Shown piece after piece: positions 25,729 through 34,699 of a DNA stretch of 64,000 bases. Positions within the stretch are counted from its first letter, which is position 1. Each line of letters opens with the position of its first letter. The stretch is from JBGTGG01 sp964398945 (GTDB taxonomy: Bacteria > Bacteroidota > Bacteroidia > Cytophagales > Cyclobacteriaceae), in assembly GCA_964398945.1 (NCBI GenBank), contig CAYNOT010000015.1, positions 62,001 to 126,000 on the forward strand, in the 5' to 3' direction. The notes beneath the pieces are model-generated. The model did no database searches, had not been told where the DNA came from, and worked only from the letters and a program-made list of their open reading frames with translations. A program made the position numbers and the translations under genes.

Positions 25729-27804
25729 TTATTTAAATTTCACAATCATGGTTGTGTAATCATCGTCAATATTTTCTGTTCCTGTAAATTCATACAAATG
25801 TTGGATGAGGTGCTCCTGGATTTCTTTTGGTGGTTTTGAAATAGCCTCCTGTATAACATTACGAAGGCGGTCGTAACCAAACTCTTCGCCTTTTGGGTTC
25901 TTGGCTTCGTTGATCCCATCCGTGTACAATACAATCACATCATCTTTTTCGAAGATGAATTCCTTTGACTCAATGTAGTTGCAATAATTGTTGCGCACCA
26001 TGCCAAGTGCCACCCCTTTGTCCTTCAAATAGGCTGTTTCGCCTGTGCTCGCTTTGTACACTAAAACAGGACAATGGCCTGCACGCGAATACACTACTTT
26101 GCGGGCAGTTGTGTCAATCACAAAAAATGCTGCAGAAATAAAAGAGCCACGCTCCAGGCACCCGATCAACGCCTGGTTGGCACGGTTCATAAAATCCGTT
26201 GGCGCGATGGCCTGTTGTGCCAGGCTGTGAAAAATACCTTTCATCTGCGACATGTGGAACGCTGCTGTCGTTCCTTTTCCAGATACATCTGCAATGATCA
26301 GGGAGATGGCGCAATTGCTCAACCGAAGGGTGTCGTAATAATCACCGCCAACCTCATCTGCTGATTCTGAAAATGCGGCTATGTCGAAACGCTCATCGCT
26401 TTCCAGCACATTCGGCAGCAAACTTTTCTGGACTGTTTTGGCGATTTTTAATTCCTCCTTGTACCGCTCATTTTGGAGCGCCTCTTCCAGTAGCCTGAAG
26501 TTCTCAATGGAGATACCCGCCTGGTTGGCAAACGTTGCCACAATTTTGGTCATCTCTTTATTAAAGCCTTCCGGCAATTCCTTTAACAATGCCAACGACC
26601 CAATGTCACTCCCTTTTACATAAATCGGAAATGATAAAATAGAGCGGAAACGGGATCCTTTTAACTGGCTTAAATGTTTGGATAGGTTTTTTGTCCGGTC
26701 ACTACCCTGGTCCAAAACACCCTTTACTTTGCTATTGTTCAAATGACGGACAATATCCGCTGCTTCATGGTCTGAGATTTTAAATGTAAAAATCTTGTTA
26801 ACGCCATTGTCTTTCAACTCCAGCCATGCCGCATCTGCAAATACCGTACTGACGGAAGTTTCCAATAGGATATTATAAACGCTTTCTTCATTTTGTTCCG
26901 TTTGTATCGACTGGCTGATGCGCTGAAAGTTTACAACCTCCTCCAGCTTTTGTTCAAAAACGGAAGTGGTGGGAAGGTTAAAAAGGATAACCAGGAAACT
27001 GAAGATGCTATAGATGGTGATGAATACCATCAACGAAAGGATAAATGTATTTCCCCTGAAGTCTGAAAAAAAATGGCTGCCGACACCGGCCTCTACCAAA
27101 CTTTTACTGATCGTCTCTGCAAGAAAAGTATTGGTGTAAAAGCAATATAACAGATAAAAAACTGTAAGCAGCAACAATAAAAGGCTGGTCCATTTCTGCC
27201 TGAAGTTAAGGTAAGCAACCCACTTCATGTTGCCCGATAGTATCAGCGCCAACAATACAAAAAATGCAAGCAGGGTTGAGTTTACCCATTCCACATTCTC
27301 AAAACCAAATGTTTTGTAAAGGAGTGTGGCCAATAACCCGTATTCAAAAATATTCCACAACCTCACCAGCCACTTTGATTTATGGTAGGTGATCAAACGC
27401 TTCCAGGCCGGGAACGCCATCAGCAAAAAACTGATCATAAGGGGAAGGTTGATCAAATAGATAAGGTCAATGAAAACAATATTGGTTGTAAGCACAGTCT
27501 CGCCCAACAAAGTTTCTATTAACCGGAGGGAAAGGGAAATTACGGTGGCAACCAACCCTGTGGCAAACACCCGCCAAAGCAGGTCTACAAAATTCAGGAT
27601 ATCATCATGCTCAATTTTGTATTTGTAATAGTAAAACAATGAAAGGATGAATAGGGAAAGGAACATCCGGGGCAGCCAAACAGGGATGCCAGGAGTTACT
27701 TCACTGTTGGCACTAAAAACTATCGAAATATCCGTGAATACAAAAGCCAGCCAGGTGACAACACCCAGAAAGAAAGTAAAACGAATAATTGCTTTTGTTC
27801 TCAT
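25729..27804 (-). CDS. SpoIIE-type PP2C phosphatase with membrane and GAF domains
   Basis: 691 residues. Residues 1-285 hold about seven to nine transmembrane segments. A GAF-like domain (about 300-440) follows, then a PPM/SpoIIE phosphatase (about 455-690). The metal-binding aspartates are in DEVGGDYYDTL, IADVSGKGTTAAF, VLYTDGINEAKNP and ENIDDDYTTMIVKF. It probably senses a membrane or cytosolic signal and dephosphorylates the STAS protein encoded next. It starts just behind the guaB terminator and heads a co-directional run that continues into the periplasmic folding-factor genes. Confidence 0.93.
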   Translation of the reverse strand: MRTKAIIRFTFFLGVVTWLAFVFTDISIVFSANSEVTPGIPVWLPRMFLSLFILSLFYYYKYKIEHDDILNFVDLLWRVFATGLVATVISLSLRLIETLLGETVLTTNIVFIDLIYLINLPLMISFLLMAFPAWKRLITYHKSKWLVRLWNIFEYGLLATLLYKTFGFENVEWVNSTLLAFFVLLALILSGNMKWVAYLNFRQKWTSLLLLLLTVFYLLYCFYTNTFLAETISKSLVEAGVGSHFFSDFRGNTFILSLMVFITIYSIFSFLVILFNLPTTSVFEQKLEEVVNFQRISQSIQTEQNEESVYNILLETSVSTVFADAAWLELKDNGVNKIFTFKISDHEAADIVRHLNNSKVKGVLDQGSDRTKNLSKHLSQLKGSRFRSILSFPIYVKGSDIGSLALLKELPEGFNKEMTKIVATFANQAGISIENFRLLEEALQNERYKEELKIAKTVQKSLLPNVLESDERFDIAAFSESADEVGGDYYDTLRLSNCAISLIIADVSGKGTTAAFHMSQMKGIFHSLAQQAIAPTDFMNRANQALIGCLERGSFISAAFFVIDTTARKVVYSRAGHCPVLVYKASTGETAYLKDKGVALGMVRNNYCNYIESKEFIFEKDDVIVLYTDGINEAKNPKGEEFGYDRLRNVIQEAISKPPKEIQEHLIQHLYEFTGTENIDDDYTTMIVKFK

Positions 27805-27830
27805 CCGGTCTAAAAACCCGCTTTTTTATA

Positions 27831-27858
27831 AAAAAGAAGCCAATCCACAAAGATTGGC
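27831..27858 (-). terminator. Intrinsic terminator after guaB
   Basis: On the minus strand GCCAATC-TTTGTG-GATTGGC (27858-27839) is followed by TTCTTTTT (27838-27831). It lies about 90 nt past the guaB stop and about 27 nt before the phosphatase start, so it separates the two units. Confidence 0.8.
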
Positions 27859-27947
27859 CTACAATAATAGGAAATGGGCTACTATCTATCAATTCCCTTG
27901 TTAACAGTACTCTTTTAACTACCACTTCTGGGGGAAGGAAGTAGCGG

Positions 27948-29420
27948 CTACTTTCTACTATAATTTGGTGCCTCGCGGGTAATGGTGATATCATGTGGAT
28001 GGCTCTCATGAAAGCCGGCAGCCGTGATCTTCACGAATTTTGCTTTTTTAAGTCCCTCAATATCCTTGGCACCGCAATATCCCATTCCAGCTCTCAATCC
28101 TCCAACCAATTGGTATAAAACCTCGGATACAAGTCCTTTATATGGCACACGCCCTGAAATCCCTTCCGGCACTAATTTTTTGATGTCATCTTCCACATCC
28201 TGGAAATAACGGTCCTTGGACCCGCTTTCCATGGCCTCCAAAGAACCCATACCTCTATATGATTTGAATTTACGGCCTTCATAAATGATCATTTCACCCG
28301 GTGCTTCATCGGTCCCTGCCAACAATGATCCTACCATCACACTATCCGCCCCAGCGGCAATTGCTTTTACAATGTCGCCTGAGAAGCGAATGCCACCATC
28401 GGCAATTACCTTTACATTGGTTCCCTTTAATGCTTTCGCGGACTCATACACTGCAGACAATTGCGGAAGCCCGACACCTGCAATAATTCGGGTAGTACAA
28501 ATGCTGCCTGGGCCTACGCCCACTTTCACTGCATCTGCCCCGGCTTTTGCCAGTGCTTTTGCCCCTTCTCCGGTTGCCACATTTCCTACCACCAATTCCA
28601 CTTTGGGGAATTTCTTTTTCACCTTCTTTACAGAATCCAACACGCCCTTGGAATGACCGTGGGCTGTGTCAATACTAATCACATCCACACCGGCTTTTAC
28701 AAGTGCTTCTATGCGTTCCAAAACATCTGCGGTTACGCCAACAGCTGCGCCAACGCGCAACCTGCCAAACTCATCCTGACAGGCATTGGGCTTGTTCTTT
28801 TTCTTTTGGATATCCCGGAACGTTATCAGCCCGGTAAGCTTTCCTTTCTTGCTTACAATCGGGAGCTTTTCAATTTTATATTTTTTAAGGATTTTCTCGG
28901 CCTGGTCAAGCGTAATGCCCTCGGGAGCAGTTACCAAATTCTCCTTGGTCATGATCTTTTCAATGGGAAGGTTTAAATCCTTTTGAAAGCGAAGGTCACG
29001 GTTCGTAATGATGCCAATCAATTTCCCATTGTCATCAATGATCGGAATCCCCCCGATCCTAAACTCACGCATGATATTTTCTGCATCCCTAACGGTAGAG
29101 TTGATCAGCAACGTAATAGGGTCCAGGATCAACCCGCTTTGCGAACGCTTCACTTTGCGCACTTGCTCCGCTTGCTGCGCGATCTTCATATTTTTATGAA
29201 TGAAACCCAACCCCCCTTCCAATGCCATGGCAATGGCCAGGTTTGCATCCGTTACGGTATCCATTGCCGCGGAAACAATGGGTGTATTGAGCGTGATTTT
29301 GGGGGTTAAGAAACTGGAAGTGTTGGTCTCCCTTGGCAGAACGTCTGAGTAGGAGGGCACTAAAAGCACATCGTCATAGGTGAGTGCTTCGAAAAGGAAC
29401 TTGGAATTTGAAGTGGCCAT
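27948..29420 (-). CDS. guaB: Inosine-5'-monophosphate dehydrogenase
   Basis: 490 residues from ATG 29420 (MATSNSKFLFEALTYDDVLL), the family start; 20 upstream codons are not conserved. The TIM-barrel is split by two CBS domains (about 95-205). The catalytic cysteine loop is GVGPGSICTTRIIAGVGLPQ and the flap region contains YRGMGSLEAM. It oxidises IMP to XMP with NAD, the committed step of GMP synthesis. It has its own promoter and terminator. Confidence 0.98.
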   Translation of the reverse strand: MATSNSKFLFEALTYDDVLLVPSYSDVLPRETNTSSFLTPKITLNTPIVSAAMDTVTDANLAIAMALEGGLGFIHKNMKIAQQAEQVRKVKRSQSGLILDPITLLINSTVRDAENIMREFRIGGIPIIDDNGKLIGIITNRDLRFQKDLNLPIEKIMTKENLVTAPEGITLDQAEKILKKYKIEKLPIVSKKGKLTGLITFRDIQKKKNKPNACQDEFGRLRVGAAVGVTADVLERIEALVKAGVDVISIDTAHGHSKGVLDSVKKVKKKFPKVELVVGNVATGEGAKALAKAGADAVKVGVGPGSICTTRIIAGVGLPQLSAVYESAKALKGTNVKVIADGGIRFSGDIVKAIAAGADSVMVGSLLAGTDEAPGEMIIYEGRKFKSYRGMGSLEAMESGSKDRYFQDVEDDIKKLVPEGISGRVPYKGLVSEVLYQLVGGLRAGMGYCGAKDIEGLKKAKFVKITAAGFHESHPHDITITREAPNYSRK

Positions 29421-29452
29421 GGCAAATAAATTACGATCTATTATTTGCCGGG

Positions 29453-29482
29453 CAAAGCTAAGGTTAAATTGCCACAACACAA
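29453..29482 (-). promoter_or_regulatory. guaB promoter (-33 TTG, N19, -7 TAGCTTTG)
   Basis: On the minus strand TTG (29482-29480) is followed after 19 nt by TAGCTTTG (29460-29453), matching the Bacteroidota consensus in sequence and spacing. The box ends 32 nt before the guaB ATG. The divergent rlpA promoter is adjacent. Confidence 0.65.
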
Positions 29483-29516
29483 GGACGTGGATACAAATCC
29501 GTATTAAAAAACAGGT

Positions 29517-29524
29517 TAACTTTG
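29517..29524 (+). promoter_or_regulatory. rlpA -7 promoter box
   Basis: TAACTTTG fits TAnnTTTG and ends 19 nt before the ATG at 29544. No clear -33 box is seen. Confidence 0.45.
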
Positions 29525-29543
29525 AACCAAACCATTTGCAGCT

Positions 29544-30224
29544 ATGAGAAAACTACTGTTTGCCTTTTTCTTGAATTTTTCATTTTTAGTTGGGTTCTGC
29601 CAAATCCAATCGGGAAAAGCTTCTTTTTATGCCGATAAGTTTGAAGGTGCCCCCACCGCCAGTGGCGAAAAGTACAAACACAACAAATTGACCGCAGCAC
29701 ACAAAACATTGCCCTTTGGCACCAAGGTCAAAGTAACGAACATTGAAAACAACAAAACCGTGGAAGTGGTGATCAATGATCGCGGGCCTTATGTTGAAGG
29801 CCGCATTATCGACCTTTCAAAATCCGCAGCGGAACAACTTGGTTTTATCAATCGGGGGATCACCGAAGTCCAGATTGAAGTGATCGATGCAGGTGATGGA
29901 AAAACAAGCCAACCCATACGGTCCATTGACCACGTTACCGTGGATGAAAAAGAATATTACGAATTTGAGATTTCACGGCTGAAACCCCACGGTTTTGGTG
30001 TGCAGATCGGAACCTATCAGGAATTGGTAAACCTCATGCGCCTTTCTGAAAACCTGAAGAAATCCTACAAAAAGCAAGTGACTGTCCAGGTGAAGATCAT
30101 CAACGGGGTAAAGTATTACGGATTGATCCTTGGCCAGTTCCCCAACCGTGGCAAAGCCGATCAATTCAAAGCTGAGTTGATCGCTAAATTTCCGGATGCC
30201 TTTATTGTGGAGTTTGATCGTTAA
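29544..30224 (+). CDS. rlpA: RlpA-like septal lytic transglycosylase with SPOR domain
   Basis: 226 residues with a signal peptide (RKLLFAFFLNFSFLVGFCQ). The double-psi beta-barrel domain (about 20-105) shows the RlpA pattern GKASFYADKFEGAPTASGE, LTAAHKTLPFGTKVKVTN and VINDRGPYVEGRIIDLSKSA, including the catalytic-type Asp. The C-terminal 75 residues (about 150-226) look like a SPOR domain that binds denuded peptidoglycan at division sites. RlpA proteins cut glycan strands lacking stem peptides. The last 4 bases overlap the convergent amine-oxidase gene. Confidence 0.92.
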   Translation: MRKLLFAFFLNFSFLVGFCQIQSGKASFYADKFEGAPTASGEKYKHNKLTAAHKTLPFGTKVKVTNIENNKTVEVVINDRGPYVEGRIIDLSKSAAEQLGFINRGITEVQIEVIDAGDGKTSQPIRSIDHVTVDEKEYYEFEISRLKPHGFGVQIGTYQELVNLMRLSENLKKSYKKQVTVQVKIINGVKYYGLILGQFPNRGKADQFKAELIAKFPDAFIVEFDR

Positions 30225-31648
30225 ACACCTACAATAGTTTCAATTACCTCACGGGCTGCACGCTTGCCGGATTCAATTGCGCCACTCACCGTCCCAAATT
30301 GTCCGGTTGTATCGGTGGCTTCCCCTGCAAAAAACAAAACATCATTGACTGGGGTTGCAAGTGCTTCACGATCGGCATTTGTTCCTCCGGGTTTTGAGTA
30401 TGACTGGCCCCCTTTAATAAAAGGTTCTTGTGTCCAATCCTGAATGACGGAAATGATATTGTCTTCACTGTCCCTTCGCACATTGGCGGTAGCTTTTCCA
30501 TCGAAAATGGAATCAAGCTCCTCCAATAAAACGGGAACCATATTCACACCCAAAGGTGAAAGTTGCTCCGCTTTTTCACCCGCTATGGTCATACTCAACG
30601 TTTTGTTGTGCACACTTCTGTTTACCCCGGTGCTGAAGTACTCGGGACTATCCGTTCCTCCATGAATGAATGAAAGATTGTCGCCCCAAAAATTTTGTTT
30701 GAAATCCATGACCACACGAATGCTCGCATCCATTCCCATTTGCGCAAGTGCATTTGTTTTGGATGCCGGTAAGCCGGGATTAAAAGATATCGAATTGGCT
30801 TTGAGAATACTAACCGGAACAGCGACCACCAATTTATTGACCGAATACGTCCCCCCATTTTGATCCTGTAAGTCAATTAACCCACCGCTGTAATTGACAG
30901 CGCTAATGGGAGTATTGTATTGAATGTCTGCGACCACATTGCTAAAACGTGAAGACAACGTGTCTTGCAACGGATTGCTTTTCAAGGTTAAAATATCATT
31001 GTCATGGGTGATCAATGTTTTTGCTTCCGCAAGTGCTGACATTGATAACCTGGAATTGTTTGTGCCATTTGGATTGCCAATCCATGAATTTAAAATTTGA
31101 TAAACACGTGGGCTCAATCCCGCAGCTTGAATAGCACTTTGAACAGAAACGTTTGCGCCTGTATAATTTAAAATGTTTTCGTAAAAATTTACTGCCGCCA
31201 AAAAATCATTATCAACTTCCGCATCGGCTAATCTCGTAAATGTATTGTCGAGAAAGAAGGCCGGCTCAGTGCCATTCAACACATCAATGGTGGGTGCACT
31301 TACTCCTTTTATAAGTTCACCAAAAGCTGAATCACTTCCCAACACCCTGTCTGCACCCAACTCCACCGGGAAATCGGTTTGAAGCGGTGAGTCTTGAAAC
31401 TGGCGAATAGAACGAACGCGGCCACCTAAGTTATCGGAGGCTTCAAATATCTTAACGGCAATGCCCTGGGCTTTTAAAAAATCTGCTACCTGCAACCCTG
31501 CCGCACCTGCTCCGATGATGCCTACAACCCCATCATATTTAATAAGTGGTCCCGGATCTTCCGGAGCGCAAGCAGATAACCACGGTGGCAACACCGCAAC
31601 TGCTGATAACCCAACACCAATATTTCTAATTGCTTTTCTTCTGTCCAC
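30221..31648 (-). CDS. FAD-dependent amine oxidase, Tat-type lipoprotein signal, GTG start
   Basis: 475 residues. The start is GTG at 31648; the upstream codons reach a stop within three triplets, so no ATG alternative exists. The N-terminus DRRKAIRNIGVGLSAVAVL has a twin arginine, and the signal ends in LSAC, so it is a likely Tat-exported lipoprotein that folds with FAD before export. The Rossmann motif is VVGIIGAGAAGLQVADFL (about 41-58) and the C-terminal FAD phrase is LFFAGEATDTTGQFGTVSGA. It belongs to the flavin monoamine oxidase group; the substrate is unknown. Its end overlaps rlpA by 4 nt tail to tail. Confidence 0.88.
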   Translation of the reverse strand: MDRRKAIRNIGVGLSAVAVLPPWLSACAPEDPGPLIKYDGVVGIIGAGAAGLQVADFLKAQGIAVKIFEASDNLGGRVRSIRQFQDSPLQTDFPVELGADRVLGSDSAFGELIKGVSAPTIDVLNGTEPAFFLDNTFTRLADAEVDNDFLAAVNFYENILNYTGANVSVQSAIQAAGLSPRVYQILNSWIGNPNGTNNSRLSMSALAEAKTLITHDNDILTLKSNPLQDTLSSRFSNVVADIQYNTPISAVNYSGGLIDLQDQNGGTYSVNKLVVAVPVSILKANSISFNPGLPASKTNALAQMGMDASIRVVMDFKQNFWGDNLSFIHGGTDSPEYFSTGVNRSVHNKTLSMTIAGEKAEQLSPLGVNMVPVLLEELDSIFDGKATANVRRDSEDNIISVIQDWTQEPFIKGGQSYSKPGGTNADREALATPVNDVLFFAGEATDTTGQFGTVSGAIESGKRAAREVIETIVGV

Positions 31649-31713
31649 TAACTTTTATCTTTATAACCCAAGTATCGCATTAAATTATTGAAAATAAACA
31701 GCAAATTCCGTGA

Positions 31714-32262
31714 ATGCCTATGGAAGTCTCCCCTTTCGTCAAAAAAATCGCCATAGTTGGCCCGGAATCTACCGGTAAATCCTCGTTGGCTGAGGGATTG
31801 GCAAATCATTATAACACGGTTTGGGTACCCGAGTATGCCCGTGGTTTTTTAGATACACTTGGCAGGCCGTATGAACAATCCGACCTTGTCAAAATTGCCC
31901 ATGGCCAATTGCAATTGGAAGATGAGTGGATGAACGATGCAAACGGTTTGCTGATTTGTGATACCAACCTTGTGGTAATCAAAATATGGTCAGTATTTAA
32001 ATTCGGAAATTGTGACCAAGAAATTGCAGGACTGATGTTGGATAGAAAATATGATTTGCATTTGCTTACCGACATTGATTTACCATGGCAACCCGATCCG
32101 CAACGCGAACATCCGGATAAACGGCAGGAACTTTTTGATTTGTATGAACAGGAGTTGAAAAACCAGGGTGTTCCGTACGCCATCATTCGGGGCGGGAATC
32201 ATGAACGCATTCAATCCGCAATACAGGAAATGGATACCCTTCTCAAATATCCCAACAAGTAA
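31714..32262 (+). CDS. NadR-like nicotinamide riboside kinase / AAA-28 ATPase
   Basis: 182 residues. The P-loop is IVGPESTGKSSLAEGLA (about 13-29), followed by VPEYARGFLDTLGRPYEQSD and LLICDTNLVVIKIW, which match the ribosylnicotinamide-kinase domain of NadR. The NMN-adenylyltransferase and HTH parts of enterobacterial NadR are absent. It would phosphorylate nicotinamide riboside to NMN in NAD salvage. A PnuC transporter, often its neighbour, is not present here. A second ATG two codons in is an equally good start. Confidence 0.83.
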   Translation: MPMEVSPFVKKIAIVGPESTGKSSLAEGLANHYNTVWVPEYARGFLDTLGRPYEQSDLVKIAHGQLQLEDEWMNDANGLLICDTNLVVIKIWSVFKFGNCDQEIAGLMLDRKYDLHLLTDIDLPWQPDPQREHPDKRQELFDLYEQELKNQGVPYAIIRGGNHERIQSAIQEMDTLLKYPNK

Positions 32263-32308
32263 TAAACAAAAACAGTAACTTCATTTTATACTTTACTCAA
32301 GTTTGGCC

Positions 32309-33598
32309 ATGAATTCACGCAGATCATTTTTCAAAAAAGGTGCAAGCATTGTCAGCGCCCTATCGCTAAGCCCACTGGTAAGCAGTGCCGTTGCAGAGGA
32401 TGTATCCGATGCATTGCACACCTTAAATAAATTAAGTCCGCTCGATGCCATGACCGATGAAAGCAGTTGGGAGCGAATAGCGCAAGCATACACTGTGTCG
32501 GCCAGTATTTTAAATTTAAACAATGGAGGTGTTAGCCCGCAACCTAAAGTTGTTCAAGATGCCGTTGATCGGTATTATCATTTAAGCAATGAAGCACCAT
32601 CCTATTACATGTGGCAAATACTGGACAGAGGAAGGGAGTCGATACGCAGAAAGCTCGCTGACCTGGCAGGTACATCACCTGAAACAATAGCCATCAACAG
32701 AAATGCAACCGAAGCGTTGGCCAATGTTACCTGGGGATTGACTTTGAACAAAGGCGATGAAATCATCATGACCAAACAGGATTATCCAAACATGATCCAT
32801 GCCTGGAAGCAAAAAGAACTACGCGAAGGCATTAAAATACAATGGCTCAATTTCAAACTACCCATTGAAAACGAAGAGGAAATTGTCAAAACATTTATCA
32901 GTGCCACCAATTCAAAAACGAAAGTCTGGCATATTACCCACATGATCAACTGGACAGGCCAAATCATGCCCGTGAAAAGACTTTGTGATGAAGCCCGAAA
33001 AAGAAACATTATTTCGATTGTTGATGGCGCCCATACGTTTGCGCACATGAATTTCAATATCATGGATTTTAATCCTGATTACTATGGGACCAGTTTGCAC
33101 AAATGGCTATGTGCTCCTTTTGGTACGGGCATGTCATACTACAAAAAAGAAAACATTGCCGGTTTATGGCCGATCTTCGGCCACGATAAACCGCAAGCTG
33201 ATGACATCCGGAAATTTGAGGCATTGGGAACACGTTCGTTTGCCACTGAGCAGGCCATCGGGCAAGCAATTGATTTCCACAATGCGATTGGTGGTCAACG
33301 AAAAGAAGAGCGGCTTCGGTATTTAAAAAATTATTGGTGCGAAAAAGTGATGAAACATGATCGTATCAAATTGAATGTTTCGTTAAAACCCGCGTATGCT
33401 TGTGCGCTTGGAAACTTCTCTATTGATGGAATAGAACCTGCTGATATAATGAACGAACTGATGAATACCTATCAAATCCATACCGTGGCAATTGTTTGGG
33501 AAAACATCAGTGGTGTACGCGTAACACCTCACGTTTACACGACTACTAAAGATTTGGACCGGTTTGTTGATGCTGTGTTGAAAATAGCGAATACGTAG
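32309..33598 (+). CDS. Class V aminotransferase-fold PLP enzyme with Tat signal
   Basis: About 429 residues from ATG 32309; the longer frame begins with TTG. The N-terminus NSRRSFFKKGASIVSALSLS is a good twin-arginine signal. The rest is a fold-type I class V PLP protein of the isopenicillin-N-epimerase / cysteine-desulfurase-like group: NRNATEALANVTWGLTL binds phosphate, SIVDGAHTFAHMNF supplies the PLP Asp, and YYGTSLHKWLCAPFGTGM contains the Schiff-base lysine. The substrate is unknown. An exported PLP enzyme is unusual, and the gene lies near another Tat-exported cofactor enzyme. Confidence 0.87.
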   Translation: MNSRRSFFKKGASIVSALSLSPLVSSAVAEDVSDALHTLNKLSPLDAMTDESSWERIAQAYTVSASILNLNNGGVSPQPKVVQDAVDRYYHLSNEAPSYYMWQILDRGRESIRRKLADLAGTSPETIAINRNATEALANVTWGLTLNKGDEIIMTKQDYPNMIHAWKQKELREGIKIQWLNFKLPIENEEEIVKTFISATNSKTKVWHITHMINWTGQIMPVKRLCDEARKRNIISIVDGAHTFAHMNFNIMDFNPDYYGTSLHKWLCAPFGTGMSYYKKENIAGLWPIFGHDKPQADDIRKFEALGTRSFATEQAIGQAIDFHNAIGGQRKEERLRYLKNYWCEKVMKHDRIKLNVSLKPAYACALGNFSIDGIEPADIMNELMNTYQIHTVAIVWENISGVRVTPHVYTTTKDLDRFVDAVLKIANT

Positions 33599-33600
33599 AG

Positions 33601-33637
33601 ATAGTATTGAGTCTATGGACTAAGGACTCAATACTAT
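33601..33637. repeat. 13-bp perfect inverted repeat between convergent genes
   Basis: ATAGTATTGAGTC (33601-33613) pairs with GACTCAATACTAT (33625-33637) around an 11-nt loop that repeats the motif as GGACTAAG. It fills the 49-bp gap between the PLP enzyme and hemH stops. It may be a bidirectional terminator, although T-tracts are weak. Confidence 0.7.
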
Positions 33638-33647
33638 TTACTCGCGG

Positions 33648-34652
33648 CTAGCCACTCACGACCAACTCCTTCAGGCAATCAATCCACCGTGGGTGGTCGT
33701 TTAAGCTGGGTACAAGCTGCACTTTTTCACCGCCATGTTTTTCAAAGATTTCCTGATACTCTTCTCCTATTTCGATAATCGTTTCGAGGCAATCGGCAGT
33801 GAAGGCAGGGGAGAAAACCAATAATTTTTTCATCCCTTTTTCAGCACATTCTTTTACCACTTCATCAGAAAATGGTGTAAGCCATTTTCTGTCCAATCGT
33901 GATTGAAAACAAACCGTGTATTTTTCTTTTGGAATCCCCAATTGATCTACAATCAATTTGGTTGTGGCAAAACACGTGGCTTTATAACAATACTGATTTT
34001 CTGTAGTAAGTATTTCACAAGAAGCCTTACAGGCACCGCAAGGATGGGCTTTCTCCACTTGCCGTGTTGGCAAGCCGTGATAGGAAAATAAAATGTGATC
34101 GTAATCAGTTAAGCGAAAACGCTCACCACGAGCAACAATAGCATCAATAAAAGCAGGGTGATCATAGTATTGGGAAATGATTTTAAGTTCAGGAATCACC
34201 CACCACGACTTTATTATCCTTAATACTTCTTCAAGTGCCGAACCAGTTGAAGCACTCGCATACTGTGGAAATAGCGGAATGATGGTTATCTTCTTATAAT
34301 TTTCTTTTTTTATTTCTTCAAGGACATCCGGTATAGATGGATTTTTATACCGCATGGCGATGTATACGACTTGGTCTTCAGAAAGTTCTGCTTGTAATAA
34401 TTCTTTTACCCGATTACTATAAAAAAGTAAGGGTGATCCGTTTTCCGTCCATAATTCTTTGTAAAGTGCTGCCGATTTGGGCGCCCGGAACGGAACAATA
34501 ATCAGGTTGACCAATATTTTCCGCAGCAACCACGGAATATCAATTACCCGTGGATCATTCAAAAATTGAGAAAGATAGGAGCGAACGTCTCTCACATCCG
34601 GACTATCGGGTGTTCCCAGGTTTACCAATAAAACTGCCGTTTTTGTATTCAT
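33648..34652 (-). CDS. hemH: Ferrochelatase
   Basis: 334 residues from ATG 34652 (MNTKTAVLLVNLGTPDSPDV), the family start. The iron-binding His is in ILFSYHGLPTRQVEKAHP, and the acidic metal site is in FTADCLETIIEIGEEYQEIF. It inserts iron into protoporphyrin IX, the last step of heme synthesis. Just after the SYHGLP motif is a cysteine-rich stretch, PCGACKASCEILTTENQYC then YKATC, with five Cys in about 25 residues, more than expected by chance and possibly a metal or iron-sulfur site. It lies 47 nt downstream of the DedA-like gene. Confidence 0.96.
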   Translation of the reverse strand: MNTKTAVLLVNLGTPDSPDVRDVRSYLSQFLNDPRVIDIPWLLRKILVNLIIVPFRAPKSAALYKELWTENGSPLLFYSNRVKELLQAELSEDQVVYIAMRYKNPSIPDVLEEIKKENYKKITIIPLFPQYASASTGSALEEVLRIIKSWWVIPELKIISQYYDHPAFIDAIVARGERFRLTDYDHILFSYHGLPTRQVEKAHPCGACKASCEILTTENQYCYKATCFATTKLIVDQLGIPKEKYTVCFQSRLDRKWLTPFSDEVVKECAEKGMKKLLVFSPAFTADCLETIIEIGEEYQEIFEKHGGEKVQLVPSLNDHPRWIDCLKELVVSG

Positions 34653-34699
34653 GCGATGTTGGTATCGCAAAACTAACAAGATTCAAAAGAGATGGTTTC

